Positions 23,892-36,851 of a stretch of DNA of 64,000 bases are shown piece by piece. Numbering within the stretch: the stretch's first letter is position 1; each line of letters opens with the position of its first letter. Below the pieces are notes generated by a model. The model saw only the letters and a program-made list of their open reading frames with translations, had not been told where the DNA came from and ran no database searches. The DNA is from Himantopus leucocephalus (lineage: Eukaryota; Chordata; Aves; Charadriiformes; Recurvirostridae). The position numbers and the translations under genes were made by a program. Location: NCBI GenBank assembly GCA_003993805.1, contig RSEF01000004.1, positions 20,215,437 through 20,279,436 on the forward strand, in the 5' to 3' direction.

Positions 23892-25029
23892 TGAGCCGGG
23901 GGTGTCTTGTTGCTACTTCCATTTAAGGGTATCCCTTAGTGTCAGTCAGTCAGGCTGCAAAAGCTTCATTCCTGGTGTTGGTACGTGCACGGGGAAGAGC
24001 CGGAGCTGGGTTTGCAGGAGAGGTGGTTTGGAAAACCCTCTTTCTGCTGATCACCCGGCAGTCGAGCACAGGCTATGCCAAGTCACTGCCGCTAAATATA
24101 AAGCACCTCTTTTATAGTGCCTTTTCTGAGAAACACTGTCTGCAGCAGCTGAGAACGTGGCCCCGTAGGTCTGCTTCTTTGGATCCTGAGGGTTTCCTCC
24201 CCTCGTCAGAGAAATCTCTCCCCGGTGACAGTTTTAAAAGACTTTTCTGAGCTGTTCCCATCTGCTTCGTGGGATTTACTAAGATGCATTTTGGGGCTGT
24301 TTGATTTTTCCAAGCAGTAGCTCTAAAGTTTTCTAGGTTCTGGGTTTTTTTCCTCTCTCCGGTAGGTTGGTGTGTCCCGCTACCTGCAGAATGAGGTGCT
24401 TTAGTAATGTACTTGTGCAGCTGCTTTTCGCTGCTGGAGGGTCTGCAGTTGTGACCGGCGAAGGGGCTGGTCAAGCACAGCAGTAAGGAAGGGCCGTCCG
24501 GATGAGTAAGCTGGAATGGGAGCTCCTAGGAGAGGTATCCCAGGAGCTCACAACTGCACTTCTGTGTTACAGCTGTTTAAAAACGCTTTATCTGAGCTCT
24601 TGAGCTGTCAGTTTAGCCCCATTAAACTGGAGAGAAAGGCCAAACAGAGCCAGCAGGACACAGGAGGGGCAGAGCCGTGGCACCGGGTGCTGCTCCAGTC
24701 CCGCTCGGTGCCAAGGGCAGCTGAGGCCGGGCAGCTCTCCCGGGGCCAAGCCAACAGCACGGACAGGGCAGACTTGTCCGGCACTAGTTCTGTAGGCTGC
24801 AAACTCAGTTTTGTGTCTTAAAATGGGAAAAAAAATGGTGACTTTTAAGAGCAAGTCAAGAGGACCTGCTTTAAAGCCACACAGATCTGCTCTGGAGTGT
24901 TGCCCTCTTGTTTTGCAGTGGGGCCGTCTCAGGAGCCCTAAGGCGGGTACCAACAGTTTCCCTGCTTAGCAGCACTGCGACGTGAGACGTTTTGCAGAGC
25001 CATTCACGTAGTATCACCTTGCTAGATTT
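23892..25029. other. Unique intronic sequence, moderately GC-rich
   Basis: Includes a GC-rich segment around 24640-24790 with overlapping open frames on both strands. No domain or splice-linked exon was identified. Confidence 0.5.
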
Positions 25030-25101
25030 CATTCCTAGTCCTTGTTATGAAATCTCAGGCAAATTGTTAGTTTTTTCTTATCTCAGTTTTCCCTTTTATA
25101 A
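25030..25101 (+). mobile_element. MIR-like SINE remnant (weak)
   Basis: TATGAAATCTCAGGCAAATTG, then TTAGTTTTTTCTTATCTCAG and TTTTCCCTTTTATAACTTG resembles the MIR segment in which a GTGACCTTGGGCAAGTTACTT block precedes CTCAGTTTCCTCATCTGTAAA. The similarity is short and diverged. Confidence 0.45.
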
Positions 25102-26179
25102 CTTGTTGAGTGTTTTCTCTAACTGTTGGATACTTAAATATCCTGGTGATAGATGCCTAAGGAAAACAAAGCAAAACGAAGGGTACAGAAGTTACAGTCT
25201 GCAGTACTGTTTGTGAAGCGCTGGGAGATTCTCGCACGCAAGTGCAAAACATTTGCAACAGATTTTGTTTAATTGTAAGCAAGCTGTTTATGGCTGAGTG
25301 TATTTTTATGGAGTTGCTGCATTGTTTGGTTGTTGAAAATAGTTTCTAAAAGCGGGGCTGAGGCTTGTAGGGTGGTAAAAAACGTTCAACCTAGGGAGGG
25401 AAGGAGGCAAGTTTCAGCAGTGCTCCACCGCCTGACTCCTTTGGCTTTTGAAGCGACTGGCCAGTATTCAGGGTCCTGGTGCCAGTGCAGACTGGTGCGA
25501 GGAAACATTAAATGTTTTTGAAATTCTTGCCCTAATTTGTTGGGGTTTGTGCATGTTGATTATCATTGAATGTGAGTAGTGTTAGTGTGTGTTCTGGCAG
25601 AACTAAGAGTTCATGGTTGCCCCCAAATCAAGAAACTTTGAAGAATTAATGCAATAAATTTTCTTGCTGTTTTAGTACCAGAACTGGATGCCATGCTTAT
25701 ACCTGCTTCTATTTTGGTGTTGTCTTTGTTTTCCAAGGCCAGTAAGAACCCAGTTTGCAGGTAGCGCAGCACTTTGGAAGCTGCTTGAGCAGGAAATGGA
25801 CTAAAAGAAGAAAAGGACCTATGGATACCATACCTTTCCATAAGCCTCATAAATTGTCAATTAGAGCACAGTTATTTGTGTCATTATCATTAATGTGCTG
25901 TCAGCATTTTTTTAAATCATCCTCCCTTCTAAGGAGGGATTTCCTTCTTTATAACTGCTAAAATCATTTTGAAACTTACCACAGAAAACCCACAGCACTT
26001 CGTTTGAGACCATTTATTTTTATTTTATGTGGGGGACCATAAGGTGGTCGAAAGATTGAATCGTTAAAGCAAACAGAGTGCAGAGGTATTTCAAGAAAAG
26101 ATTTCCCGTTCCTGTAATTTCATGCTTCCAAGGGAAAAGGAGTGATTTGCAGGGATTTTACACTTGCCTTTTCATACTC

Positions 26180-26223
26180 AAAGTTAATACATTGCACTAT
26201 TAAAGTTAATGCATTGCACTATT
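26180..26223. repeat. 22-bp tandem duplication
   Basis: Two adjacent 22-bp units beginning AAAGTTAAT and ending GCATTGCACTATT or ACATTGCACTATT differ at a single base. Confidence 0.85.
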
Positions 26224-26265
26224 CCACAATGGGTCATCAGTGCTCAGTGTCTCATGGAGAGGGGA

Positions 26266-26355
26266 AATGTTGGGAAACAAATGTGGAGAGACAAAGTCAT
26301 TTATCCAAAGATCCACAGTGGTTTTGAGAGTCCTCCTGGTCTGTAACCCAGGCCA
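26266..26355 (-). mobile_element. MIR-like SINE remnant (weak)
   Basis: TTGGGAAACAAATGTGGAGAG, then ACAAAGTCATTTATCCAAAG and ATCCACAG fits the reverse complement of the MIR core (GAAACTGAGGCACAGAGAGG, then AAGTAACTTGCCCAAGGTCA). It is diverged, and the right end is unclear. Confidence 0.45.
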
Positions 26356-27275
26356 TGAACCCGTGCGTTGGGTTTTCTCTGACAGAGCTGCATAGACTCA
26401 GCTGGGAGCCCTGGGCTTGATCCATCCCCTCCTCCTTCTCTTCTTCCTCCACAGCTGCCAGCGACCTCATGCTTGAAGCCAACATCTGGCTGCTGACTCT
26501 GCTGGGGCAGTAGGAGGGGGAGCTGGGGACTGGTAACTATGGACGGGAAAAGACAGCGTGGAGATGCCATATGGGCAGACCCACACATGGCTCGTCCCCT
26601 CATGGCTGTGGGGCTGGAACCATCCCCTGCTATGCAGACGTGTTTGAGAGGACTTTTCATTTTGATTTCTCTAGTTAGTTTTTGTTTGGGGTTTTTTGGG
26701 GAGATGTGTGTGAGAGAGAATGAATTGGGGAACAGAAGTGGCTCTCAAATGAGACTCCTGCAGAGCACAACTGTGCACGTCCAGCCTGGCTGGGCAGGGC
26801 ACTGTTGATAACTACTTTCAAAGAACGGTATTTTACTTGCTTTTGAACCACCTCTATAGTTGGTCATAAAGATTTTTTGACCTTATGTCAAAAATCCACC
26901 TACTGAGCTTCCAGTGCTCTCAGAGCAATGGGCTCTAACAATGGAAGAGGAGGAACTTTAAAAAGGTCTTGAAAGGTTTTTATGAAATGCATTGTGGTGG
27001 ATCGTTTGAAGCTGTTAGAGCTGGTCTTTAATAGTTACACCCTTTAAAAGCTCCTGAAATCCATTCATGTTTACAAGATGAGACATGATTTTCAAAAGTC
27101 TTTTTTCTTCTTTATTTTAGTTACTGCATTAATGGCCATGGTTCCTGGGGGGAGATGAGCATTGCTGAGGTCAATAACATGGCTTAAATGTGAACTGTCA
27201 GGATAATCATCTGTGCTGAAATTCACCTTGACGCAGAGGGAGTGTGCAAAGCCCTCACTTGCCAAGTATGCCTCT

Positions 27276-27363
27276 GTTAGGGTAGAACAGTGCTAATACC
27301 CTAACCTTCATTAGGGTGATACAATGCAACTACCCTAATCTTCTTTACCGTAATACGGTGCAA
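27276..27363. repeat. 34-bp tandem repeat, about 2.6 copies, each with an internal inverted repeat
   Basis: Unit 1 (27276-27309) opens GTTAGGGTA and closes TACCCTAACCTTC. Unit 2 (27310-27343) opens ATTAGGGTGATAC and closes TACCCTAATCTTC. A shorter third unit (27344-27363) keeps the TTTACCGTAATACGGTGCAA part. Within each of the first two units the TTAGGGT and ACCCTAA ends are complementary and could form a hairpin. The TTAGGG/CCCTAA hexamers are not in tandem, so this is not a telomere repeat. Confidence 0.8.
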
Positions 27364-30300
27364 AGGGCCTGGAGGCGGGGGGGGGATCACTCCGCTAGGA
27401 TAGAGTTAGGTGGGGGACTGGTGCTTTTGGATAAACTGCAAGACAGTGTTACTAAGAGAAATGATGATCTCTGCAAATGGGGTATCTTAGAGCCTTATTG
27501 CAGGTTTGGGCTGGGTTTGGCAGGAGAGTAAAGGAAGAAATCTGTGTAAGATTAGGTTCATTTACTAAAACTTTGTGGAAAAAAGAAGTCATCCTTTCCA
27601 ATATAAACTTTTAAGTATTTTTCCAGTATTAACTGAAGATTGCTCATTTAGCTTGCCGGTACAAATAGGCCAGTGTGAAGTGGGTTCCCTGAACTCTAGG
27701 AAAATTACTGAAAGTCAAATATATGCTATTTTAAAAATTCATTACAACTTTCATAAGAGACTTAAAAACCCCTTCAATAATCTTAAACTTTTGACTTCAG
27801 CTATTTGACAGACTCAGTTGAGCACGTTTTTAAGCAGGTATTTTGCATGTTTGCCTTGCTATCATCATTTGCAAATGAATAGTTGGAATCTGTTTTCTGG
27901 TATCAGTGGTTCATGAAATTTGCAGTACCCTTAGATAGCACAGACAGCTCGTAAGGAGGTGGGGTGTGGAACCCATATTGCAAGAGGAAAGCTAATTATG
28001 TTTAATTAAAGGTAGGCACAAATCATGGACTTCAGGTCACAATCTAACAACCTCCCCGGGGCTTATGTGGCTTTTTCATGAAAATTAAGTTTCAGTAAGG
28101 CAAAAGTGATTCTGCCAAGAAACCTGGTAGTCTTGTCTGTAGTTCCTCAAGCAAAATTCTCATTAGCTTCACTGTCGTGAGCATGCAGTCTGTAGTTCTT
28201 ACACTAAATGGCTGTAAATTTTATTTGCTTTAAATTATTGCCTTAGATCTAGTAACTGATGCTAGGAATAACTGACTTGAGAAGGTGACTAGAGAGCAAG
28301 TATTTATCATTCCTATGATACAAAAACTAGAAGGAGCTTGATGAGGACAGAGAACAGATTTAAAATAAATAAAAGCAGTATGTTTTAGATGAAATACGAA
28401 ATTAAATTGTGTAGCTCATTGCCCCTGTGTGTTATGAAGACCAAATGTGTAGAGGGGTTAAAAATTCATTGGCGAAGTTAATGGAGGATAGGTCAGTCAA
28501 AATCTGCTAAACACGGTACTCTGAATCCAGCTCCCATTTCAGGGAGTCCCAGACTATTTATTTCTGAAATCAAGAAGACCACATCAATCTCTGTCCACCC
28601 ATTTCTGGTCTCTGCCAGAGCAAAGTCCTGAGCAAGGGGGACCTGTGAGTCAGCAGCACATTCCTCCTATGGGGTGGCTGAGTACTGCAAAGCTCAATTC
28701 ACGGGTGGAAAAGTTTACCATATAACCTCAGACCATGTCTTCACCAGACCTCTTACTGGAGGCGGCGGTGAGCAGCCGGCTGGATGCCTGCGGGGGGTTT
28801 GCTCGCGGGGCCGTCAGTGTGAACACAGCTCCTCGCTTCGAAGGGATGATTGGGAGGAAGTGTTTCATTTTGAATTGATGTTGTGAAATGGTATGTTCAG
28901 CTTCAGCTGAGACAGTAGGCATTTTTTAATTTCCACATGTCCTTACTAATGTTTTTCAAAGGTTTTCACTTACGGAAAATGTTGACATCCTGGGAAAAAT
29001 GATTGTTATTACTTAAAATATGTATTCTGGAATAATTAGCTTATATTGGCATAGGAACTTCAGTCTCTGTACGAACCCAAATAATCTGATCATTTATTGG
29101 TGAAGAATAATTTGACAAGCTGTCACAAGGATTTCAACTTTTTTAGATCTCTTCTATTTTGGTTGCTTCTGTCAAGAGGATTTTTTTTTTTAACATGAGA
29201 AAAATTCAGTTCAATGGGACAGATTTCCTTCCAGAAGATAATTTTGAATGTTTAGTTAGATGTAGTGGTTTTCCTCCAGCTGTCACTGCTTTCTTGTTCC
29301 TACACTCTTGAGAAAAGATTTTAAAAATAATTAAGTATGAGTGCGTCTGTATGAGCCTTTCCTAGCAAGAGCTTTTGTTCATTTAAATTTGGCAGCTCTT
29401 CATATTTGTACCACAGGCTCTGCACTATGTTGTGTTCCACGGGTCACGGAATGGAGGACTGTTATTCAGTCCTCATGCTTGGAGCAGGTCTTGGAGAGGC
29501 AAAGAGGAGGGCTGATAATTAGAGATTGACCACAAAGTCTTCAGTGCCACGTATGGGATTGTCAGATGAATAGTGCAAACTATCTCCTCGGCTGCTTTGG
29601 AGATGTAAAGATAAATCCTGAGCTGGTGTCCAACAGCAAGACCGTAGGGAAGTCACCCATGGCCCTGATGAAGATCATGGATTTAGGCTGATAATTCACA
29701 TGTGGAGAGTCTGGTCCTTGCGGTAGCTAGTAGCTGTTGAGGTGTGATATCTCATAACAAAATACCTCTGATGGAGGTATCCATGGGCACAGAGCTGTAA
29801 GGCGACAGGGAGGAGGATCTACAGCAGTGAAGCCAGGTGCTTAACATTGAGCTGATCTCAGTGTTTCCTGATTTGGAAAACAGAAATCAATGGGCAAACA
29901 ATATAAAAATTTCAGTAGCGATATTGTTAGTTGAGAAGGAGTATTTCTTTTAAATTCTCAGGAACCATTTTATCCGCTTCCCCATCTGTGGTGGGACTTT
30001 GCTACTGTTTCCCCCAGAGCTGCAAGGCTTCCCAGGGAGCGCGTGGGTGGTGGCACATCTCCTCTGGCCCCCATCCTCGAGCAGCCCCCAGCAGAGAGGT
30101 GGTCACCGCCAGTGTGCGATGTCATTGCCGATGCTGACCCCTGAGCTGCACTGCAACTGGTGGCTGCAAAGCCACGCTTTGGCTTTCTTGGGGCCATCCA
30201 CGTGGGTGGACGGAGGTGTTGGACCCCGCTGCTGGTGGCTGGTGATGCACCTGAGTGTCTGCCTGGCTCCTGGCTGGTCCCTGCACGCCTGCCCCGGGGG

Positions 30301-33098
30301 CTGCTGGCAGGAGCTCTGCCTAACCCCTTCCACTCAAGCTGAGACGCATGAGCTTAGAGTATTTAAATAATTGACCTCTGCACATTTTCCTGACAGAAGG
30401 CAGCGGGAGCACCCCTCACCTTGCTAAATCCTGCAGCAATCAAAGCTGGTAAATACACCAGGGACTCGGCAAGCTGCTCGGAGTCACGGGTTTTCCCCGC
30501 AGCTCACTGCAGGAATTTGGCTGCCCCTTTCCTTCCCCCCTGTCGGGAAGGAACTGGCCTTTGGGGTGAGGACTGGAAGGAGCAGGGAGGGCACCGTGCT
30601 TGTTGGCATCACCGTAATGTCTGGGGCACGTGCAGGTTTTGTACCATGAAAGAACGGAGTGTCTCCCCCATTCAGCAACAGAAGAATATTTTCCTCGTGG
30701 TGCTTTTGGCACTGTTTGACTTGGCATTTGTGAGCCAGTGACCCGCTGGGCAGAACGCTTTGGGAATTACACAGGCTTGGACAATTAGTCTTTGAAAAGG
30801 TCTGCTGCTTGGCCATGTGCCAGTGAAGCCACTGTAGCCCCACTACATAATATCAATTTTTAATGATGATAACTTTGCTAAATTCAGCGCTTGATAAATC
30901 TTGGAGTTGGGTTTTCAAAGTTTAAAATCAAACATAACCCAATTACTTCAGTATTTGATTAAACTGAACTGCCACTTTGGCAAAGTGTTTAAATAAATCA
31001 GTATTAATATACTTTTCTACAGTAAATAAAGTTATGTCTGTATACTTCAAATATCAATATTCACATGGAGCTCTTGGAAATGAAGCACTGGCAATCTGCA
31101 CAGAAAATGTATTAACTTAAGGAAATAAATATTTTATTGATCTTTAAAGGCTGAGAATATGATCTTAGTGGTGGTGATTGAAAACACTATTTTTAGAATG
31201 GTGAAACAAATATTTGTAAATATGTTGAAGGAAGGCCATTATATTTTATTCTGTTAACTCTGAAGACCACCTGCTGTAAACACTCGAGGACTGACAGATG
31301 TTGGAAGGCGATGTCAAATGGACTTTCTGGAGGCGCCAGCGCTTACGGACACGCGCACCACTGGCATTAGCTGCCGGTGGCACTGCCGGGAGACACCTGC
31401 CTTTAAAGTCCATTTGCAACCGCAGAAGAGCTCTTCACTGGGTGAGGCCACGTGGCTTTAGCGCTTGCAGCGCTCTTCCCTGCTTGTGTGCAACGATGCC
31501 TCTTCTCCGGCGGGGCCACATCTGGAGCCCTCTTACCCCAGCAGGAACCTGCTCGCTGGCTGGGACAGCTTTGAAATGCATCTTTCTAAGAGAGCCCTGA
31601 GCACCAGGGCCTTAATATGCAGTTGGGCATGCTCTTGCACGTAGAAATAGTTTTACGGTGTGAGAATTAGGGGCTGCTGAGTCCCTCTTAGGCCTCTGTG
31701 GAGTACTTGAAACTTGCTCTGCCAGGAGCCATTGCCAGCTAGAGATGGCCCAAGGCCTGTGTAGTTTGATAGTTTGACCGTTGCTGCCTGTGGGCTGTAA
31801 AAGGGTACAACCACCTGAGCTCTGCGTAATGATTTCTGAGCTGTCAGTAATTCATAGAATGACTTGCTTTCAGTTGCTCATCTCCCAGCTTGTTTCAACA
31901 AGCCTTACTAAGCATGTGATCTTCTTGTCAAGCAAATTATAGGCCTTCTAGAAATGGTCCGAAAGGCCAATCTGCCCATTCTTATGGATGATTCCATGTT
32001 TCCAGGCTTGTAAGATTTGAGAAATTAGATCCTTAATTCCAGATCTTAGTTCTGAAGTCTTGATAAGCCTGAAGAAACGGGCTTTGCTTACTACCTTCAG
32101 CTTGGCTCAGGAACGCAACCTTCTGCTAAATAGACAACATAAAGACATTACCCCAAAATGTGAAAGCTATCGCTCGTTTTGGATCTATCTGTCTTAAAGC
32201 CTGTACCTTTGTTGTCACAGTGCCTGTACATATTCTGAGGAGGTTTAGTTTGTGCTTTGCCAAGGAGCGGCTTCTGAACGTCCAGAGGTTCTGGGTGTGT
32301 TGTGCTTGTTTGGGGCTGCAAAAGTCTGTTTGGAAGTCCTTCGGGTTTCAACCTATGCCTGTTTCGAGCTGCTTGACCTGGTGTAATTCATATCCAGCGT
32401 ATTGTGGTGCTCTGTCCTCTTTTAATTGTGTCTGAAGTTTCCCACTGAAGTGCCAAAAGCAACCATCTTCTGAAGCTGGATGTGCTTCTCTGTAGATGCC
32501 CACTGAAGGGCCATCTTTATCCCAGGAAGCCACTGGAATATTCTTTGAAAAGAGACCAAAATTTGAGAATATCAAGAGAGACCCTCTGTGAGCCCACTAA
32601 TTAGAGTTGACAAATAAAAATTACAACTAAGTGAAGCTGTACACACACACACAAAAAGAGGATGTTTCTCTCATTACCTTTTTTCACAGGGTGAAAAAAG
32701 CATTTCTGAGAGTGGGAGTTCGAGTGACTAATGTGTTGTTACATTCAGTTAAATCAACTCAAGAGTGAAAACTTCTTGTTGCTTTTCAGAACATTCAATA
32801 TTTTAACATTAATTTATGGTGAAAGAACATGCCCAGACAGTCCCAGCTCTTTTCTTATGTAGGCTTTTATGCTTAATGCCTGTTTTTAAGGCATTTTTTT
32901 CCCTACTGATTTATACTACCTCCTTTACTTCCTTGGGCCATCGGGGTAGTCGTGCCGGGCGAGTTTTCTTACCTGGCCCCCTATGCCATGGGCAAGCAGC
33001 CAGACGGACAAGAAGCTTTTTACCCTAAAACCTATTCACTCCTGCTATTAACGTTGCAGGAGGGAGCAAAAAGACCCAGAAGACTAGAGCATGGGACT
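27364..33098. other. Unique intronic sequence
   Basis: Alternates AT-rich sequence with a GC-rich patch at about 30020-30320. Overlapping frames at 29931-30370 are composition effects. No repeat family recognised apart from the CA microsatellite at 32640. Confidence 0.5.
32640..32653. repeat. Short (CA)n microsatellite
   Basis: TACACACACACACA followed by AAAAG; about six dinucleotide units. Confidence 0.8.
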
Positions 33099-33441
33099 GC
33101 TTGGTTCCCAGATGTGTCATTGAAAGGATCTCCTGAAGAACTGTGTAACGGCTTTTTGTGGTTAATTTAGGAAAGTTCAGCATCTGAAGTTTCTGTAAGA
33201 CTTCCCTTATCTAGTAGCAGGTGACCTGGAGACGTGTCATTTGGAGACTCATGAGATCACCTGTAGGTANGCTTGGTTCCCAGATGTGTCATTGAAAGGA
33301 TCTCCTGAAGAACTATGTAACGGCTTTCTGTGGTTAATTTAGGAAAGTTCAGCATGTGAAGTTTCTGTAAGACTTCCCTTATCTAGTAGCAGGGGACCTG
33401 GAGATGTGTCATTTGGAGACTCATGAGATCACCTGTAGGTA
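33099..33441. repeat. 171-bp direct duplication joined by one N (probable assembly artefact)
   Basis: Copy 1 (33099-33269) and copy 2 (33271-33441) are both exactly 171 bp and differ at five positions, about 97% identity. The first copy ends at the base before the lone N (33270) and the second begins at the base after it. Both begin GCTTGGTTCCCAGATG and end CACCTGTAGGTA. That geometry is what two unmerged overlapping contig ends give. A real recent tandem duplication is the alternative. Confidence 0.9.
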
Positions 33442-35129
33442 CTGCTCTCCTATCTTATTTCATTCTCTGCACCTCTTTTTTTTCTTTCCCCCATCATCAC
33501 ATATGCCTATACTGAAGGTCTCTATGATAAGTTTAAATCTCATCCTGCTAGAGGAACATGGTTATGCATCCAGTTTCCCAGCTGTGTAGCATCTAGCACA
33601 GCTGGGCTGTGCTTGCATGGCACATCTGTGTGCTTTCATAATAAAAATAGTGGTTCTGTTTTGCTGGCTGCCTGATCAGTCAGTCATCTGAAGCTCCTGT
33701 TGTTCTTCTACCATGCCTTACAATCAGTGAAATTGATGGAAGAATTTTTAAATGGCATGGGCAGCCCTGCAAGGCCAAGGTGTGGAAGATGTGAAGTGTC
33801 TGTCCGTCAGGGTGGAAAGTAAAAGGTAGAGTTAAATCAGTTCAGATGAAGGGATTGATGTGTGGAAGTAATTTTCAGTATAAGACCGACCATGGTGAGT
33901 GATGGCCTGTCAGAATTTAGAATGGAAACAACGTGCACATATATAAAGAAAGAGGACCATGTGGACAGTATATTTGGCTAATTACTGTAAATACTTAAAA
34001 ATACAGTCCTGGCCATGCTGTCTGCGCTGGGGGGTCTGGTGAGCAAGAGGAAAGATCTTTCTCTGCTGTCAGGCAGAGATTTATAGATTTCATAAGTAAA
34101 CACAACAGATGTATGATTTTGTTCTCTGAAGAGCAACGCAAACGTGGTTGTGATTCGCAGCTTTCCTAATAAATAGGTTATCAAGGCATTGTTCATTTTC
34201 ATCTGTGGCAGAAATCAGTAGTATCTTTTCAAAAGGAGCTCGTCAGTGTTTACACCAATGAGTAGATCTCTGCAGCACTGAGGCATACATTAGCTTTAGC
34301 AGTTGAACTTGAGGCTTCGAATCTGACTTCAATGTTACACGTACAGATATAAGAGTTCTTTGTGTTTCTCAATTTTGTTGTGGGCTAAAGCAGATCAACA
34401 CAGGATTTGAGCCAAAGCTCATTACAGTCAATGTAAGTTTTGTCCAGTTGATTTCTAAACAATGATTCTGTTCATGCAGCAAGGGCTGTATTCAGGAAAA
34501 AAGTAATCAAATAACATTCTGTATTCTGCAGAAGTGGGTGGACTTGTTACTTTAGTAACATTAATCCCATTGCTAATTAGTATTTGCTGTCTTCCCAGGC
34601 TGCGAACAAGTTATGAGGATAACCAGTACTGGGTGTGTTTTTCTGTTTCTCTGCTATGGCATAAAATAAAAAAAGGAAGAGGAAGGATATTGCTATTATG
34701 ATCATGCTTTTTATCTATATAAGATATCAATGCCAGATAATTGTTTTGATAGTGTTAGAAATATGAAGTGTTGCGTACTTGTGTTTGTTAATCTGGTGCT
34801 TGTGTGCTCCCAGGATTAATAATGTAACATCAATACCTTCACAAGTGATCCTGCTCTGATGAAACCACATTGAAATACTGAAGCCCTGCCTCAGTGTATT
34901 CACTAAATTAAATGTAACGTGACATCTTTGCCGATGTGATGTCCTGCATGAAGGATTCTTTGCTGCGGTTAATTTGCGAAGTTCAAATTAAAAGTTCTTT
35001 CAAATATATTCTATAGATTAATGGACGACTATGTTTCAGATCACAAGCTATGTGAAATGATTTAGAGATGAAAAAAGTACTAATGCTTTGCTTTTCTCCA
35101 AATGGACCAAAAGTTAATGAGGAATAACA
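33442..35129. other. Unique intronic sequence
   Basis: AT-rich; no recognised gene or repeat. Confidence 0.55.
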
Positions 35130-35640
35130 ATCAGCTGGGATATTCTGCAGGGATCTGTGCTTGTCCTACCACCCTTCAGTTTTTCAGTGAAAGTAAAATA
35201 AAAAAGTCTTCTGATTAAGTTTGTAGAAGGATTGGATGTTGGCAACATGGTAAATAATGATTAATGCGAGGTCAGTCGATACGGTAGACTGGATTCATTT
35301 CTTTTAAAGTAGTTTGGAGATCAGGCAATGCATTTAGGAATAAGAATGTAGCTTGTGCCTAACTGGATGGAGAGCTGTGTCTGGAGAGGAGCAGCTCTGA
35401 ACAGGGTGTAGCGCTCACGTTGGAGAACCTACAAAACATGATCCCAAGATGCAGAGCTGTGGTTGAGAGGAATAGCATGAATATGTAAGCACTGAAATAC
35501 CAAGTGGGGAGAGGCAGGTTGTTCACTATATACAGTACTAGCAATTACTGCGATGTGTCCCAGTCTGGTGGCTGAAAATAACTGGAAAGAATTGTGAAAA
35601 TAGTTTAAAATGAATGAATGAGGATCTTGGTGTATTTATC
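35130..35640 (+). mobile_element. Probable ancient CR1/L3-like LINE remnant (reverse transcriptase 3' part)
   Basis: Scattered matches to the reverse-transcriptase region of CR1/L3 LINEs occur in the right order: GATATTCTGCAGGGATCTGT (gene family: serine/glycine-rich QGSVLGP region), ATTAAGTTTGTAGAAGG (FADD-like region), CAATGCATTTAGGAATAAG (CKVLHLG-like region) and GAGGATCTTGGTGTATTTAT (DLGV-like region). The frame is completely broken, in line with great age. Boundaries are a guess. Confidence 0.45.
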
Positions 35641-36840
35641 TGGTGCAAGAAGAAACCCCAAAAACTAGAGGTGTCTTGATCAGGGTATATATTCATTTGT
35701 TTGAAGAGATATTACCTGATTATTTGAAAATTACCAGTAGACCTGAATCTGGTCTACTAGAAGGCACTTTGCTCTTTTACCACATCAACAATTTTCTACC
35801 CATCCCATCACATAAGAATCATACCGAATTAGTGTTAGTTGTCACCAGTAGGGTATGAAAGACTGATCATATTAGAGACTGTCACACCGTATTAGCCAAA
35901 ATGAATACTGAAAGAATATGATAAAAAAAGGATCAGTGTTTCAAATGCTGTATCTGATTAGCACGGGAAGCTTTCTCCTCATAAAGCCAGTGTTTTCTCC
36001 CTCAGCCCTGCTCGTTGATGTGAGTTTAAACTCCCTGCTCCATTTACACAGGATGCCAACGCTCTGCAGAAGGGACTTCACCAGAGGAGCTCAAGTGACA
36101 GCAGGCTTCGGAGCCCAGTCAGGGTTTGGGCCGCTGTTCACCTTAACTTTATAAGATGCGAGGTAGGAATGTAGTTATCATGTACAGCTCCTGACATGTC
36201 AGTTTACAGCCTGACATGTTAATGTTAGGGCAGTGTCAAATTTTTTCATACTGTGGCAGACTGTAGTTTGCAGAGGTTCGGCAAGTGTCACTGGGGGCCG
36301 AGGCAGAGCAGGGGGGACAGCTGGGAATAACGAAACCCTTCATCCATCCTGGGGTAATATAACCCAGAGCTGAATTACACTCAGAAAACTGCTTATGTAG
36401 CATGCCTGGGCTTTCACCCCACTTTTTAAAAAGCATGACCTGCTTGTAGAAGGGGGAGCACAGCTTCAAATGAAGTTGCCACCACCTGGCAGGCTGGGGA
36501 TAGCAGCTCCTGCCTGGCACTTGGCAATGCGAGTCAGTGTTCCTGGGTATTTTAGACACAGAAATCTCTTGCCTCCGTGGATGAAATTAGTTAGTTTTTT
36601 CCTATAAACTTGAATGAGATTTTGTGGTAATGACATGGTATTATGCTGTATGAGCTGCATAGCAAAATACCCTGTCTTGTACCTGATGCACAGTTATTGT
36701 TTTAAAGCTATCAATGTTAATGCAGTGACCTGAAATCTTGTTCATTTTTAGCTCAGAAGTTCTTTTCTCTGAGATGCTTTGCATTAATGAAACACATTTC
36801 AAAGCTGGACAAAAAGCTAAAAAGAAAAGTTTGAAATTAA

Positions 36841-36851
36841 GGGGGGGGGGG
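36841..36851. repeat. G11 homopolymer
   Basis: An uninterrupted run of eleven G, followed by CAGGGG. Such runs are prone to length error in sequencing. Confidence 0.9.

Noticed and set aside
27276..27345. Interstitial telomere repeat suggested by TTAGGG/CCCTAA motifs
   Set aside because: The hexamers are not in tandem; they are the ends of a 34-bp unit.
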